DNA of 27,500 bases from Burkholderiales bacterium (GTDB lineage: Bacteria; Pseudomonadota; Gammaproteobacteria; Burkholderiales; SG8-39). The notes beneath the pieces were generated by a model, which worked only from the letters and a program-made list of their open reading frames with translations, was not told the origin of the DNA and did no database searches. Positions 1 through 7,268 of this stretch are shown here, piece by piece. The first letter of the stretch is position 1. Each line of letters opens with the position of its first letter. Made by a program: the position numbers and the translations under genes. The stretch is taken from assembly GCA_919902965.1 (NCBI GenBank), contig CAKKSJ010000460.1:1-27500 (forward strand), written 5' to 3'.

Positions 1-72
1 AGGCCGTGCCAGATTCGAACTGGCGACCAACGGATTAAAAGTCCGCTGCTCTACCAACTGAGCTAACGACCC
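1..72 (-). tRNA. tRNA-Lys (anticodon UUU), 3' end cut by window
   Basis: Read on the minus strand, this forms a complete cloverleaf. The acceptor arm GGGTCGT pairs with ACGGCCT through two G-U pairs. The D arm is TAGCTCAGTTGGTAGAGCA. The anticodon loop is CTTTTAA, with anticodon TTT at 39-37, and the T arm is GCCAG-TTCGAAT-CTGGC. Base 72 of the tRNA falls on window position 1, so the discriminator base and CCA end lie outside. The anticodon UUU decodes AAA/AAG lysine codons. The gene has its own promoter just upstream (86-115) and follows the queC/YeeE genes in the same direction. Confidence 0.97.
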
Positions 73-85
73 GAAAAGAGGCGAG

Positions 86-115
86 ATTTTAGTTTGTCGA
101 GGGTACCTGTGTCAA
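86..115 (-). promoter_or_regulatory. sigma70-type promoter of tRNA-Lys
   Basis: On the minus strand a perfect -35 box TTGACA (115-110) is followed after 18 bases by TAAAAT (91-86), a five-of-six match to the -10 consensus. The -10 box ends 13 bases before the first tRNA base at 72, which predicts a transcription start near 79 and a short 5' leader to be removed by RNase P. This is seen directly in the sequence; activity is inferred. Confidence 0.8.
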
Positions 116-118
116 CGA

Positions 119-143
119 AATCCGGGCTTGCCACGCCCGGATT
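119..143 (-). terminator. candidate terminator after the YeeE/YedE gene
   Basis: AATCCGGGC and GCCCGGATT form a perfect 9-bp stem around a 7-base loop. It starts 44 bases beyond the stop of the YeeE/YedE gene and precedes the tRNA-Lys promoter. On the minus strand the stem is followed by TCGTTG, so the U-tract is weak, and the call rests on the stem and its position between two transcription units. Confidence 0.55.
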
Positions 144-187
144 CGCTCTGATTTCGGCGAACTATCGCTGCCTGGAGCGAAAAATCC

Positions 188-1306
188 TTATGCTTCCCGC
201 AGCATGCGCGCGTATTGCCATTTCATCGTCAATGCTGAACCGGCGACGATGGAAACGAGGGTGAGCATGGAGCCGATTGCCAGCGTGGAAACTCCGCTGA
301 TGCCCTGCCCCACGGTGCAGCCCATGGCGGTCACGCCGCCGAAGCCCATGAGCACGCCGCCTATCATGTGGTTGCCGGTGTCCCTGGCATCGTGAAAGCT
401 TTCCCAGCGGAAATTTCCGCTCGCCAGCGCGTATGCGGCGGAGCCGGCGACAACGCCCAGGGCCGTGGCGATGCCGAAAGTGACGATCTTGCTGGTGTCG
501 GTCCAGAACATGAGCAGTTCCAGCGTATAGGCCTGTGGCGCAACGAAGGAGAGCGATTCCAGGCGCCCGCTGTTGGTGGCGACGAATGCTTCCTGCAGAG
601 TGTTGGGGTCTTCGGCGAGATAGCCCAGCTTGCCGCTCACATACCAGCCGCCAACCACCACCAGCCCGACGCTGACGCCGCCGAGTATGCCGTCGAAATT
701 GCCGCGGAAATCGCGGTCCTTGAACACGAACAAAAGCAACAGCCCGGCGACCAGCGCAGCCGCGAGCATGAGCATGGTCTTCTTGTTTGCGCCGGAAGCG
801 CCGGCCAGCAGCGAAGGCAGGTCCTGCCCGCCGGAAAATGTGAGCGATACCGGATCGAGCACACCTACGCGGAACGCCCCGAACAGCCCTCTCAGCGTGA
901 CGTAGGCAGAGATACCGAGGAACACGAACACCACCAGCGACTTGAGACTGCCCCCGCCGATGCGGATCAGCGTCTTGCTGCCGCAGCCCGAGCCCAGGGT
1001 CATGCCGATGCCGAAGACCATGCCGCCCACAAGGTAGGACAGCCAGGGAAAGTTCGCGCCCATGTAAATAGACTTGGACAGCACGACCACGCCGGCAAGC
1101 TGCAGTGCGCTGGCGCCAAGGATCGCGACCGCGATGGAAAGCAGCCACATGCGCATGCGTCCCCAATCGCCCATGTTGACCATGTCGGATACCGCGCCCA
1201 TGGTGCAGAAATTGGTTTTGTTCGCGACCGCGCCGAAAATGAAAGCGAGGGCAAAACCGCCCCAGGCCACAGTGCTCGCAATTGCCGCCGGATTGACTTC
1301 GTTCAT
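188..1306 (-). CDS. YeeE/YedE (TsuA-like) sulfur-compound transporter
   Basis: A 372-residue polytopic inner-membrane protein of the YeeE/YedE (DUF395) family. Characterised members such as TsuA import thiosulfate through a relay of conserved cysteines. The family motifs are visible: NKTNFCTMGA with Cys34, GSGCGSKTLIRIG with Cys108, and AMGCTVGQGISG with Cys330. The two halves repeat this pattern, as expected for the fused two-repeat form of about 350-400 residues. The start codon follows a purine-rich run (GGGAGGGGAGG) a few bases upstream. No tusA/sirA or rhodanese partner gene is in the window, so the substrate (thiosulfate or another reduced sulfur species) is a family inference. It sits between queC and tRNA-Lys, where it looks like an added gene. 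Confidence 0.88.
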   Translation of the reverse strand: MNEVNPAAIASTVAWGGFALAFIFGAVANKTNFCTMGAVSDMVNMGDWGRMRMWLLSIAVAILGASALQLAGVVVLSKSIYMGANFPWLSYLVGGMVFGIGMTLGSGCGSKTLIRIGGGSLKSLVVFVFLGISAYVTLRGLFGAFRVGVLDPVSLTFSGGQDLPSLLAGASGANKKTMLMLAAALVAGLLLLFVFKDRDFRGNFDGILGGVSVGLVVVGGWYVSGKLGYLAEDPNTLQEAFVATNSGRLESLSFVAPQAYTLELLMFWTDTSKIVTFGIATALGVVAGSAAYALASGNFRWESFHDARDTGNHMIGGVLMGFGGVTAMGCTVGQGISGVSTLAIGSMLTLVSIVAGSALTMKWQYARMLREA

Positions 1307-1323
1307 GGGCCTCCCCTCCCTTG

Positions 1324-1361
1324 AGAATCGGCGATTCTAGTCCGCGCTGCCATCCGCGCAA
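1324..1361 (-). promoter_or_regulatory. possible promoter and palindrome before the YeeE/YedE gene
   Basis: On the minus strand TAGAAT (1339-1334) resembles a -10 box, with TTGCGC (1361-1356) 16 bases upstream as a weak -35. The -10 box overlaps the 15-base palindrome AGAATC-ggc-GATTCT (1324-1338), which could be an operator. The predicted start lies about 20-25 bases before the ATG at 1306. Composition and spacing are seen; function is inferred. Confidence 0.35.
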
Positions 1362-1444
1362 GCAAAATCTTTTAGCGCGGGAATAACCTGCGCCTATGCG
1401 CCCATGTTCATCGCCGTTTCGCCGCAAACGCGCAGCGGCACCGA

Positions 1445-2131
1445 TCACACATCAGCAGGGTAATAACGCGTCGGATCAAACACGCCGGCGGCCTCGAATC
1501 CGCTGCGGCGCAGGCGGCAGGAATCGCACATGCCGCAGGCACGGCCTTCGGCGTCGGCCTGATAGCAGGACACGGTAAGACTGTAATCCACGCCCAGGTC
1601 CACACCCTGTTCGATGATCTGCGCCTTGCTCAAGGCGATGATGGGCGTGTGCAGAATGAGCCTGCGGCCTTCCACCGCAGCCTTGGTGGCAAGATTGGCC
1701 ATGCGTTCGAAAGCGCGCATGTACTCGGGCCGGCAATCCGGATAGCCGGAGTAGTCGACGGCGTTGGCGCCAAAAAACACATCCCGGGCGTCCAGGACCT
1801 CGGCCCAGGCGAGCGCCAGGGAGAGCATGATGGTATTGCGCGCCGGCACGTAAGTGACGGGAATGCCGTTTTTCTGCACACCCGCGGTGGGCACCGCGAT
1901 AGTGTCGTCGGTCAGCGCGGAACCGCCGAAACTCCCGAGCTCGATCCTGACGGTCTTTTGCGCCACCGCGCCGAGCGCCTGCGCGAGCCTCACCGCGGCA
2001 TCGAGTTCGGCCCGGTGACGCTGGCCGTAGTCGATCGACAGCGCATGGCAGGCGTAGCCCTGGCGCACCGCCAGCGCGAGCACGGTGGCGGAATCGAGGC
2101 CCCCGGAGAGCAGTACGACTGCTTTACGCAT
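1445..2131 (-). CDS. queC: 7-cyano-7-deazaguanine synthase QueC
   Basis: QueC converts 7-carboxy-7-deazaguanine to preQ0 with ATP and ammonia, a step in queuosine tRNA modification. The 228-residue product has the PP-loop SGGLDS at residues 9-14 and the SIDYGQRH motif near 32-39. The zinc-binding cysteine cluster Cys189, Cys199, Cys202 and Cys205 near the C-terminus is complete, and the length is normal for the family. It follows cpoB in the same direction after about 100 bases that hold a strong palindrome. In many betaproteobacteria queE lies beside queC in this locus; no queE is present here. No clear Shine-Dalgarno sequence precedes the ATG. Confidence 0.96.
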   Translation of the reverse strand: MRKAVVLLSGGLDSATVLALAVRQGYACHALSIDYGQRHRAELDAAVRLAQALGAVAQKTVRIELGSFGGSALTDDTIAVPTAGVQKNGIPVTYVPARNTIMLSLALAWAEVLDARDVFFGANAVDYSGYPDCRPEYMRAFERMANLATKAAVEGRRLILHTPIIALSKAQIIEQGVDLGVDYSLTVSCYQADAEGRACGMCDSCRLRRSGFEAAGVFDPTRYYPADV

Positions 2132-2180
2132 AGGATCTGTGCTGCGCTGTGGGGGCGCGCTTGTGCCCGGAAGGTCTCGA

Positions 2181-2211
2181 TCCCCCTGGAGGGGAAAATC
2201 CCCTTGGGGGA
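2181..2211. repeat. intergenic palindrome between cpoB and queC
   Basis: TCCCCC...GGGGGA arms (2181-2186 and 2206-2211) enclose an inner GGGG/CCCC stem (2191-2194 and 2200-2203) with an AAAAT loop and small internal loops. The structure fills the cpoB-queC gap. It has no U-tract on either strand, so it may be a dispersed repeat or an mRNA processing/stability element rather than a terminator. Confidence 0.5.
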
Positions 2212-2231
2212 CTCGCGCCCACGATTTCCGC

Positions 2232-2987
2232 TTAGCGCTTGCCTGCGAGGCGCTGCTTGGCCTGATCTGCGGCGGGCGTGCCCGGATACTTCTTCAGCAG
2301 CTCTTGCAGGCTCTCGCGCGCCATCCGCGTCTGCCCCATCTCGGCCTGGCTGCTGGCGATATTGAGCAAGGCGTCCGGCGCCTTCTGGCTGTCCGGCCAG
2401 GACGCGAGCAACTTCTGCTGTGCGGCGATCGCCATCTTGTAATCGCGCAGCGCGTAGTAGGCGTTGCCTATCCAGTACTGCGCGCTCGACACCTGCTGGC
2501 TCTCCGGATAGCTGGCAAGAAAGCCCTGGAACGCGGCTATGCAGGCCTGATAGTTGCCCAGCTTGAACTGATTCAGTGCCGCCTCGTAGGCCTTGCCCTC
2601 GGCGGCCGGTTCGGGCGCGCTCGCGGCCAGCTTCGCCTGCGCCTGCGCGCTCGCTTCGAGTTTGCGCAGGCGCGCGTCCAGGTCAACGTAAAGGTCTTTT
2701 TGCCGCCGGTCCAGGGTTTCAAGCTGGTGCGCCTGCACTTCGAGCTGACCACGCAATCGCGCCAACTCCTGTTTCAGTTCATCGATCTGTTTGGCCAGGT
2801 CGATCGAGCGGTCCTGCACCAGCAGTTCGATCTTGGCCACGCGCTCTTCCACGGCTTTCTGGTTGGCCCCGAGCTGTGCGCCCAGCGCGGCAATCGCCTT
2901 TCGCGCCTCCTCATCGTCGAACATACCGGCGCGCGAAGCGCCGGCCGAAAGGCATAACACCAGCACCAGTGCGGCACGCAGCTTCAT
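2232..2987 (-). CDS. cpoB: Tol-Pal cell division coordinator CpoB (YbgF)
   Basis: A periplasmic protein that in Escherichia coli links the Tol-Pal machine to PBP1B and coordinates outer-membrane constriction with septal peptidoglycan synthesis. Residues 1-20 are a signal peptide ending SRA, followed by GMFDDEEAR. Residues about 45-115 are heptad-rich and predict the trimerising coiled coil. An Ala/Pro/Glu linker (118-131) leads to about three TPR units (132-245) that begin AYEAALNQFKLGNYQACIAA. The length of 251 residues is typical. The ATG lies 3 bases after the pal stop codon, so the two are co-translated. It is the last gene of the Tol-Pal block. Confidence 0.95.
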   Translation of the reverse strand: MKLRAALVLVLCLSAGASRAGMFDDEEARKAIAALGAQLGANQKAVEERVAKIELLVQDRSIDLAKQIDELKQELARLRGQLEVQAHQLETLDRRQKDLYVDLDARLRKLEASAQAQAKLAASAPEPAAEGKAYEAALNQFKLGNYQACIAAFQGFLASYPESQQVSSAQYWIGNAYYALRDYKMAIAAQQKLLASWPDSQKAPDALLNIASSQAEMGQTRMARESLQELLKKYPGTPAADQAKQRLAGKR

Positions 2988-2990
2988 CTA

Positions 2991-3527
2991 TCAGTACTCG
3001 CCGCCGTAGAGCATGTCGCTGCGCCGGTTCTGGCTGTAGCATTCCTCGGTGGCCTCGGTGCAGCGCGGCTTTTCTTCACCCAGACTTACCGATTCGATTT
3101 GCGTTTCCCTGACGCCCATCAGCTGCAGTATTTTTTTCACGCCGTCTGCGCGTTTCTGCCCCAGCGCGATATTGTATTCGCGGCTGCCGCGCTCGTCGGC
3201 ATTGCCCTGGACCAGCATTTTGGCGCCGGCGTTCTGCGCAAGATAGCGGGCGTGCGCCTGCAGCAGGGGCTTGTACTCGTCCTTGACGTCGTATTTGTCA
3301 TAGTCGTAGAAAATACTGCGCTTGGACAGGATGTTGTTCGGGTCCTTGAGCGGATTGGCCTGCTGTCCGGCCTTGGGCGCAACCGGCGTGACCGCCGAAC
3401 CAGCCTGCTGATCCTTAGGGGCGGATGTCGCAGTACGGTCCTCGACCCCGGCCTTGGACTCCATCTCGGGGGTGCCGGCGCAAGCCGCCAGCAGGGCGAC
3501 CGCCGCAAACGCAAGAATTTTTCTCAT
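2991..3527 (-). CDS. pal: peptidoglycan-associated lipoprotein Pal
   Basis: An outer-membrane lipoprotein that binds peptidoglycan and TolB. The N-terminus ends in the lipobox LAAC with the acylated Cys at residue 16, followed by Ala, not the Asp inner-membrane retention signal. The C-terminal OmpA-like domain carries the peptidoglycan-binding stretch GNADERGSREYNIALGQKRA. Two ATG codons lie 6 bases apart (3533 and 3527). The Shine-Dalgarno GGAG abuts the first ATG and stands 6 bases from the second, so 3527 is preferred, giving 178 residues. It lies 23 bases after tolB and 3 bases before cpoB. Confidence 0.96.
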   Translation of the reverse strand: MRKILAFAAVALLAACAGTPEMESKAGVEDRTATSAPKDQQAGSAVTPVAPKAGQQANPLKDPNNILSKRSIFYDYDKYDVKDEYKPLLQAHARYLAQNAGAKMLVQGNADERGSREYNIALGQKRADGVKKILQLMGVRETQIESVSLGEEKPRCTEATEECYSQNRRSDMLYGGEY

Positions 3528-3550
3528 ACCCATCTCCTTCTTCTGAATAG

Positions 3551-4828
3551 TTAGTTATTGAAAAACGGACCCCAGGCGGGCTCGCGCACGTCTGCTGCCT
3601 GCACCGACAGACTCTGCTTCACTCTGCCGTCGCTGGAAACTGCGGCCAGCGCACCACGGTTGCCGATCTGGGTAGCGTACAAAATCATTTTGCCATTCGG
3701 CGCAAAGCTGGGCGATTCATCGCGCTGCCCGTCGGTAAGTGCCTGTCCTTGCCGGGTTGCGAGGTCCAGAGACCGCAGCAGGAAACGACCGCCGTCGCGC
3801 GCGATATAGACGAGGGTCTTGCCGTCGTTGGAGATGCGCGGCGACACATTGTAGCCCCCGTCGAAGGTCACGCGCGTAAGTTCGCCGCCGCTCGTGCTCA
3901 TGCGGTAAATCTGCGGGCTGCCGCCGCGGTCGGAAGTAAAGTAGATCGACTGGCCATCAGGCGTGAAAAATGGTTCCGTGTCTATTGAACCGGAGTTGGT
4001 GATGCGACGCGGGTTGCTGCCGTCGGCGCCGATGAGATAAATCTGCGATCCGCCGTCCTTGGACAAAACCACCGCGAGTTGCTTGCCGTCGGCGGACCAG
4101 GCCGGCGCGCTGTTCGAGCCCTTGAAATTCGCCGCCACCTGGCGCTTCCCGGAAAGCAGGGAATGCACATACACCACCGGCTTTTTGTTCTCGAACGAGA
4201 CGTAGGCGATGCGCGTGCCGTCTGGCGACCAGGCCGGGGAAATGATCGGTTCGCGCGAGGCGAGCGCGGTTTGCGCGCCGACCCCGTCCGCATCGGCGAT
4301 GCGCAGTTCATAACGGCTGCCCTGCTTGACCACATAGGCGATGCGCGTGGAGAAAACACCGCGGTCGCCGGTCAGTTTTTCATAGACCATGTCGGCGATG
4401 CGGTGCGCGGTCGTGCGCACCTGCTGCGCGGTCAGGGTGAACGCGACGCCGCCTATCTGGGTTTGCTTGGGCACGTCGAGCAGCCGGAAACTCGCCTCGT
4501 AGCGTCCATCTGCAAGACGCACCACGCTGCCTATCACCATGGCGTCGGCGGAGCGGCTCTTCCAGTCGGCAAAATTTACCTGCGCCACCTCGGTAGGCAG
4601 CGGCTCGACGCTGCCGGCGAACAGTATGCGAAAGCGTCCGCTGCGTTGCAGGTCGGCTTCGACGATATCGCTGATGCTTTGCGACAGCACCTGCTCGCCG
4701 GCAAAGCGCAGCACGCCTATCGGTATCTGGTTTGCGCCGCCGCCGGTAATTTCAATCGATAGCTGCGCCTGTGCGCTCGAGCAAACCAGCGCGAGCAACA
4801 GCAAAACAGTACGAAATACAAGCTGCAT
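3551..4828 (-). CDS. tolB: Tol-Pal system protein TolB
   Basis: A periplasmic beta-propeller that shuttles between TolA and Pal. The open frame extends upstream to 4984, but the start is placed at the ATG at 4828. There a signal peptide begins (MQLVFRTVLLLLALVCSSAQA, residues 1-21), and AGGA stands 6 bases upstream. This gives 425 residues, close to E. coli TolB at 430. The N-terminal domain (about 22-165) is followed by propeller repeats with SPAWSPDGTRIAYVS, APAWSADGKQLAVV, EPFFTPDGQSIYF, SPRISNDGKTLVY and SPSFAPNGKMILYAT motifs. It follows tolA by 52 bases and precedes pal by 23. Confidence 0.96.
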   Translation of the reverse strand: MQLVFRTVLLLLALVCSSAQAQLSIEITGGGANQIPIGVLRFAGEQVLSQSISDIVEADLQRSGRFRILFAGSVEPLPTEVAQVNFADWKSRSADAMVIGSVVRLADGRYEASFRLLDVPKQTQIGGVAFTLTAQQVRTTAHRIADMVYEKLTGDRGVFSTRIAYVVKQGSRYELRIADADGVGAQTALASREPIISPAWSPDGTRIAYVSFENKKPVVYVHSLLSGKRQVAANFKGSNSAPAWSADGKQLAVVLSKDGGSQIYLIGADGSNPRRITNSGSIDTEPFFTPDGQSIYFTSDRGGSPQIYRMSTSGGELTRVTFDGGYNVSPRISNDGKTLVYIARDGGRFLLRSLDLATRQGQALTDGQRDESPSFAPNGKMILYATQIGNRGALAAVSSDGRVKQSLSVQAADVREPAWGPFFNN

Positions 4829-4880
4829 GCCGGATCCTGATGAAAAACTCATGCAATTATACGCATAGTGCGGGCCGGTT

Positions 4881-5681
4881 TCAGTCCAGCGGCCGGAACT
4901 TGATTTCCAGATTGCGCTGGAAGCGCTCCGGCCGGTCCTTGGGCAGGGGCGAGGACTTGTATATGGCCCGTTCGACCGCGGCATCGTAGGCCTTGTGGCC
5001 GCTGGATTTGCGCAGCCTTACCGACATCACTTCGCCGGTCGGAAGTTGCACCACATCGAAAATCGCCTCCGGATTGCCTTTGATATCCGGCGGCAACACG
5101 ATGTTGCTCCTGATCGCGCCGATGAGCTTGCTTATGTACTCCGCATTGGCCTTAGCGGCCGCAGCCGCAGTCTCACTGCGCATCTGATTGAGGATTCTGT
5201 CTTTCTCCAGCTGCTGGTCTAGCGCCGCGGTCTCGCGCTCGAGTTGTGCGCGTATGTCTTTGCTGCGGTCGAACTTGAGCTCGGGTTCCGGCCTGGGCTT
5301 GAACTTGGGCTTGGGTTCCGGCTTGGGTTCGGGCTTTTTCGGGATTTCCTTTTTGATTTCCTTCTTTTTCTCCAGCGCGATGTCAGGCTTGGGCGGCTCG
5401 ATCACCTTTTCGACCAGCTTGGGTTCCGGTTTGGGTTCGGGTTTCGGTTCGGGCTGAGGGATGGGCGGGGCAGGCGCAGGCGGCTTGGGCGCGACTTTCT
5501 CCGGGACAGGCGCGGGCGGGCTCGTCCACAACTCGACCATTACTGCCTCCGGCTGCTGGCTTTGCCAGCGCACGCCAAAAAACAGGAAGGCCGCGAGCAG
5601 CAGGTGCACCACCAGCGCGAGTATGACCGACGGGAACTTGCCCGGCTCCGCGTAGCTGAGCGCGCCCGCCGCCGCGCTCAT
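4881..5681 (-). CDS. tolA: Tol-Pal system protein TolA
   Basis: An inner-membrane protein that spans the periplasm and transmits proton-motive force from TolQR to TolB/Pal. The start is the ATG at 5681 overlapping the tolR stop (ATGA), giving 266 residues. One transmembrane helix lies at about 18-36. The linker (54-135) is a Pro-Glu-Lys repeat (PEPKPEPKPEPK, KPEPKPEPKPK), followed by a charged helix (137-185). The C-terminal TonB/TolA-like domain (about 186-266) contains DVVQLPTGEVMSVRLRKSSG and PERFQRNLEIKFRPLD. Residues 54-135 are not the long alanine-rich helix of E. coli TolA (421 residues), so the protein is shorter. A longer reading frame upstream overlaps tolR and is not used. Confidence 0.94.
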   Translation of the reverse strand: MSAAAGALSYAEPGKFPSVILALVVHLLLAAFLFFGVRWQSQQPEAVMVELWTSPPAPVPEKVAPKPPAPAPPIPQPEPKPEPKPEPKLVEKVIEPPKPDIALEKKKEIKKEIPKKPEPKPEPKPKFKPRPEPELKFDRSKDIRAQLERETAALDQQLEKDRILNQMRSETAAAAAKANAEYISKLIGAIRSNIVLPPDIKGNPEAIFDVVQLPTGEVMSVRLRKSSGHKAYDAAVERAIYKSSPLPKDRPERFQRNLEIKFRPLD

Positions 5682-6094
5682 CGAGCCGCTGGCTTCACCA
5701 GAAGCCCCACTCTGCGCACATTCTGCTTCTGCAGCTCGTCCATCACTTTGAGCACTTCTTCGTAGCGCACGTCCTTGTCCGCGGCGATCACCACCGCCTG
5801 CTCCGGATGCGATTTCTGCTTTTCGCGCAGCGCTGCGACCAGTTCGGCGCTGGACACGGCGCGCTCGCTCGCTGCGGTCTTGCTGCGTTCGCGCAGCAGC
5901 AGAGAAGCATCGGCCTTGATCACCACTTCTAGGGGCAATTCGGGCGGCTGCGAGGATTTGCCCACCGAGGGCAGCTCGATCACGCCCGGATTCACCAGCG
6001 GCGCGGTGATCATGAAAATCACCAGCAGCACCAGCATCACGTCGATATAGGGCACGACGTTGATTTCGCTCATGGCGCGGCGCGAACGCGGCAT
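5678..6094 (-). CDS. tolR: Tol-Pal system protein TolR
   Basis: An ExbD/TolR-family inner-membrane protein that forms the proton channel with TolQ. The single transmembrane helix (about 15-34, VPYIDVMLVLLVIFMIT) carries the conserved Asp18, equivalent to the E. coli TolR Asp23 needed for proton use. A periplasmic domain of about 100 residues follows, with the family motif AVVIAADKDVRYEEVLKVMD. The length, 138 residues, is normal. It starts 11 bases after tolQ stops and overlaps tolA by 4 bases. Confidence 0.96.
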   Translation of the reverse strand: MPRSRRAMSEINVVPYIDVMLVLLVIFMITAPLVNPGVIELPSVGKSSQPPELPLEVVIKADASLLLRERSKTAASERAVSSAELVAALREKQKSHPEQAVVIAADKDVRYEEVLKVMDELQKQNVRRVGLLVKPAAR

Positions 6095-6105
6095 CTTGCT
6101 TTTCC

Positions 6106-6792
6106 CTATTTGCCCACGCCGGACTGGCGCTGCAGAATGTTGGAGAATTCCTCGATGAAGCTTTCGAAACGGATGGCCAGGCGATCGATGTCATGCGCAT
6201 AGCGGTTATAGGCGACCACCGCCGGGATCGCCGCAAACAAGCCGATGGCGGTGGCGATCAGCGCCTCGGCGATGCCTGGGGCGACATGCGCCAGCGTTGC
6301 CGAGTTGACATTGGCCAGGCTGCGAAACGAGTTCATGATGCCCCACACGGTGCCGAACAGGCCGACGTAGGGACTGACCGAACCGACCGAAGCAAGAAAC
6401 GAGAGGTGCCGTTCCAGATTGTCCATTTCGCGCTGGTAGGTGGCGCGCATGGCGCGGCGCGCGCCCTCGACCGGAATGCTCGGATCGGCGCCGCGCTGAG
6501 CGCGCAGCTTGGCGAATTCGCGGAAACCCGCCTCGAAGATGCGCTCCAGCGATCCGGCCCGGTGGCGATCGTTGACCGCGCTCTGGTACAGCCCGTTCAT
6601 GTCGTTGCCGCTCCAGAAGTCGCGCTCGAATTTCTCGGTCTGTATCCCCGCCTGCCGGATGGCAAACAGCTTGCGGAAAATGAACAGCCAGCTCATGAAC
6701 GAGACCACCAGCAGCAGCGCCATCACCAGCTGCACCAGCACGCTGGCATTGGTGATCAGGGAAAGTATCGAAAGGTCTTGGGTTACGGTCAT
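6106..6792 (-). CDS. tolQ: Tol-Pal system protein TolQ
   Basis: A MotA/TolQ/ExbB-family proton channel subunit that energises the Tol-Pal system during cell constriction. The 228-residue product has transmembrane helices at about 16-38, 131-155 and 171-194. The long cytoplasmic loop between the first two is typical. The conserved sequence ASVGSVSPYVGLFGTVWGIM and the IAEALIATAIGLFAAIPAV helix are both present. It is the first tol gene after ybgC, with a 58-base gap, and is followed by tolR after 11 bases. Confidence 0.96.
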   Translation of the reverse strand: MTVTQDLSILSLITNASVLVQLVMALLLVVSFMSWLFIFRKLFAIRQAGIQTEKFERDFWSGNDMNGLYQSAVNDRHRAGSLERIFEAGFREFAKLRAQRGADPSIPVEGARRAMRATYQREMDNLERHLSFLASVGSVSPYVGLFGTVWGIMNSFRSLANVNSATLAHVAPGIAEALIATAIGLFAAIPAVVAYNRYAHDIDRLAIRFESFIEEFSNILQRQSGVGK

Positions 6793-6850
6793 GGTTGTGG
6801 GCTTGCGTTAAATGTTTTATGGACTCGCCTGGCAAAGAAAATTCGCCGAA

Positions 6851-7246
6851 TCAGAGAACACCCCTCAGGTACTGCGGTATGGCGACCGGCTTGAAGCTTT
6901 GCCGATTCAGGCAGGCCACCCGGAGCTCGGCGCGCGCCAGCTCCTGCGTCGCGCAGCGCGCTTCCTGCGCGAGATCAATATAGACATGCGCGATTTTCAG
7001 TGGTTCAACCGTAACTTCTAGCATGTCGTCCAGCCGCGCCGGGCGGACAAACTCGAGCGTCGCCCGCCGCACCACGAAGATCAAATCTTCCTCCTGCGCC
7101 AGTTTATCCTGATTCAAGCCGAAACTGCGCAGCCATTCAGTGCGTGCGCGCTCGAAAAACTTCAGATAGTTGGCGTAGTACACGACGACGCCGCTGTCCG
7201 TGTCTTCGTAATAGACGCGCACCGGCCAGGAAAACACTTGCCCCAT
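6851..7246 (-). CDS. ybgC: Tol-Pal system-associated acyl-CoA thioesterase YbgC
   Basis: A hot-dog fold thioesterase of the 4-hydroxybenzoyl-CoA thioesterase family, acting on acyl-CoA in the cytoplasm and linked by gene order to the Tol-Pal system and phospholipid metabolism. The 131-residue protein has the active-site region RVYYEDTDSGVVVYYANY, with the catalytic Asp at 17, followed by LKFFERARTEWLR. E. coli YbgC has GGVVYHASY where this protein has GVVVYYANY, so the His is a Tyr. It lies 22 bases after ruvB and 58 bases before tolQ. Confidence 0.94.
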   Translation of the reverse strand: MGQVFSWPVRVYYEDTDSGVVVYYANYLKFFERARTEWLRSFGLNQDKLAQEEDLIFVVRRATLEFVRPARLDDMLEVTVEPLKIAHVYIDLAQEARCATQELARAELRVACLNRQSFKPVAIPQYLRGVL

Positions 7247-7268
7247 GTTTGTCTCAGGACTCGCCCGG

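Noticed and set aside
4829..4984. 52-residue N-terminal extension of TolB
   Set aside because: It overlaps the tolA 3' end and precedes a signal peptide that must be N-terminal; a Shine-Dalgarno sequence supports the ATG at 4828.
5682..6236. 185-residue N-terminal extension of TolA
   Set aside because: It lies entirely over tolR and part of tolQ in another frame; the ATGA overlap with tolR marks the true start.
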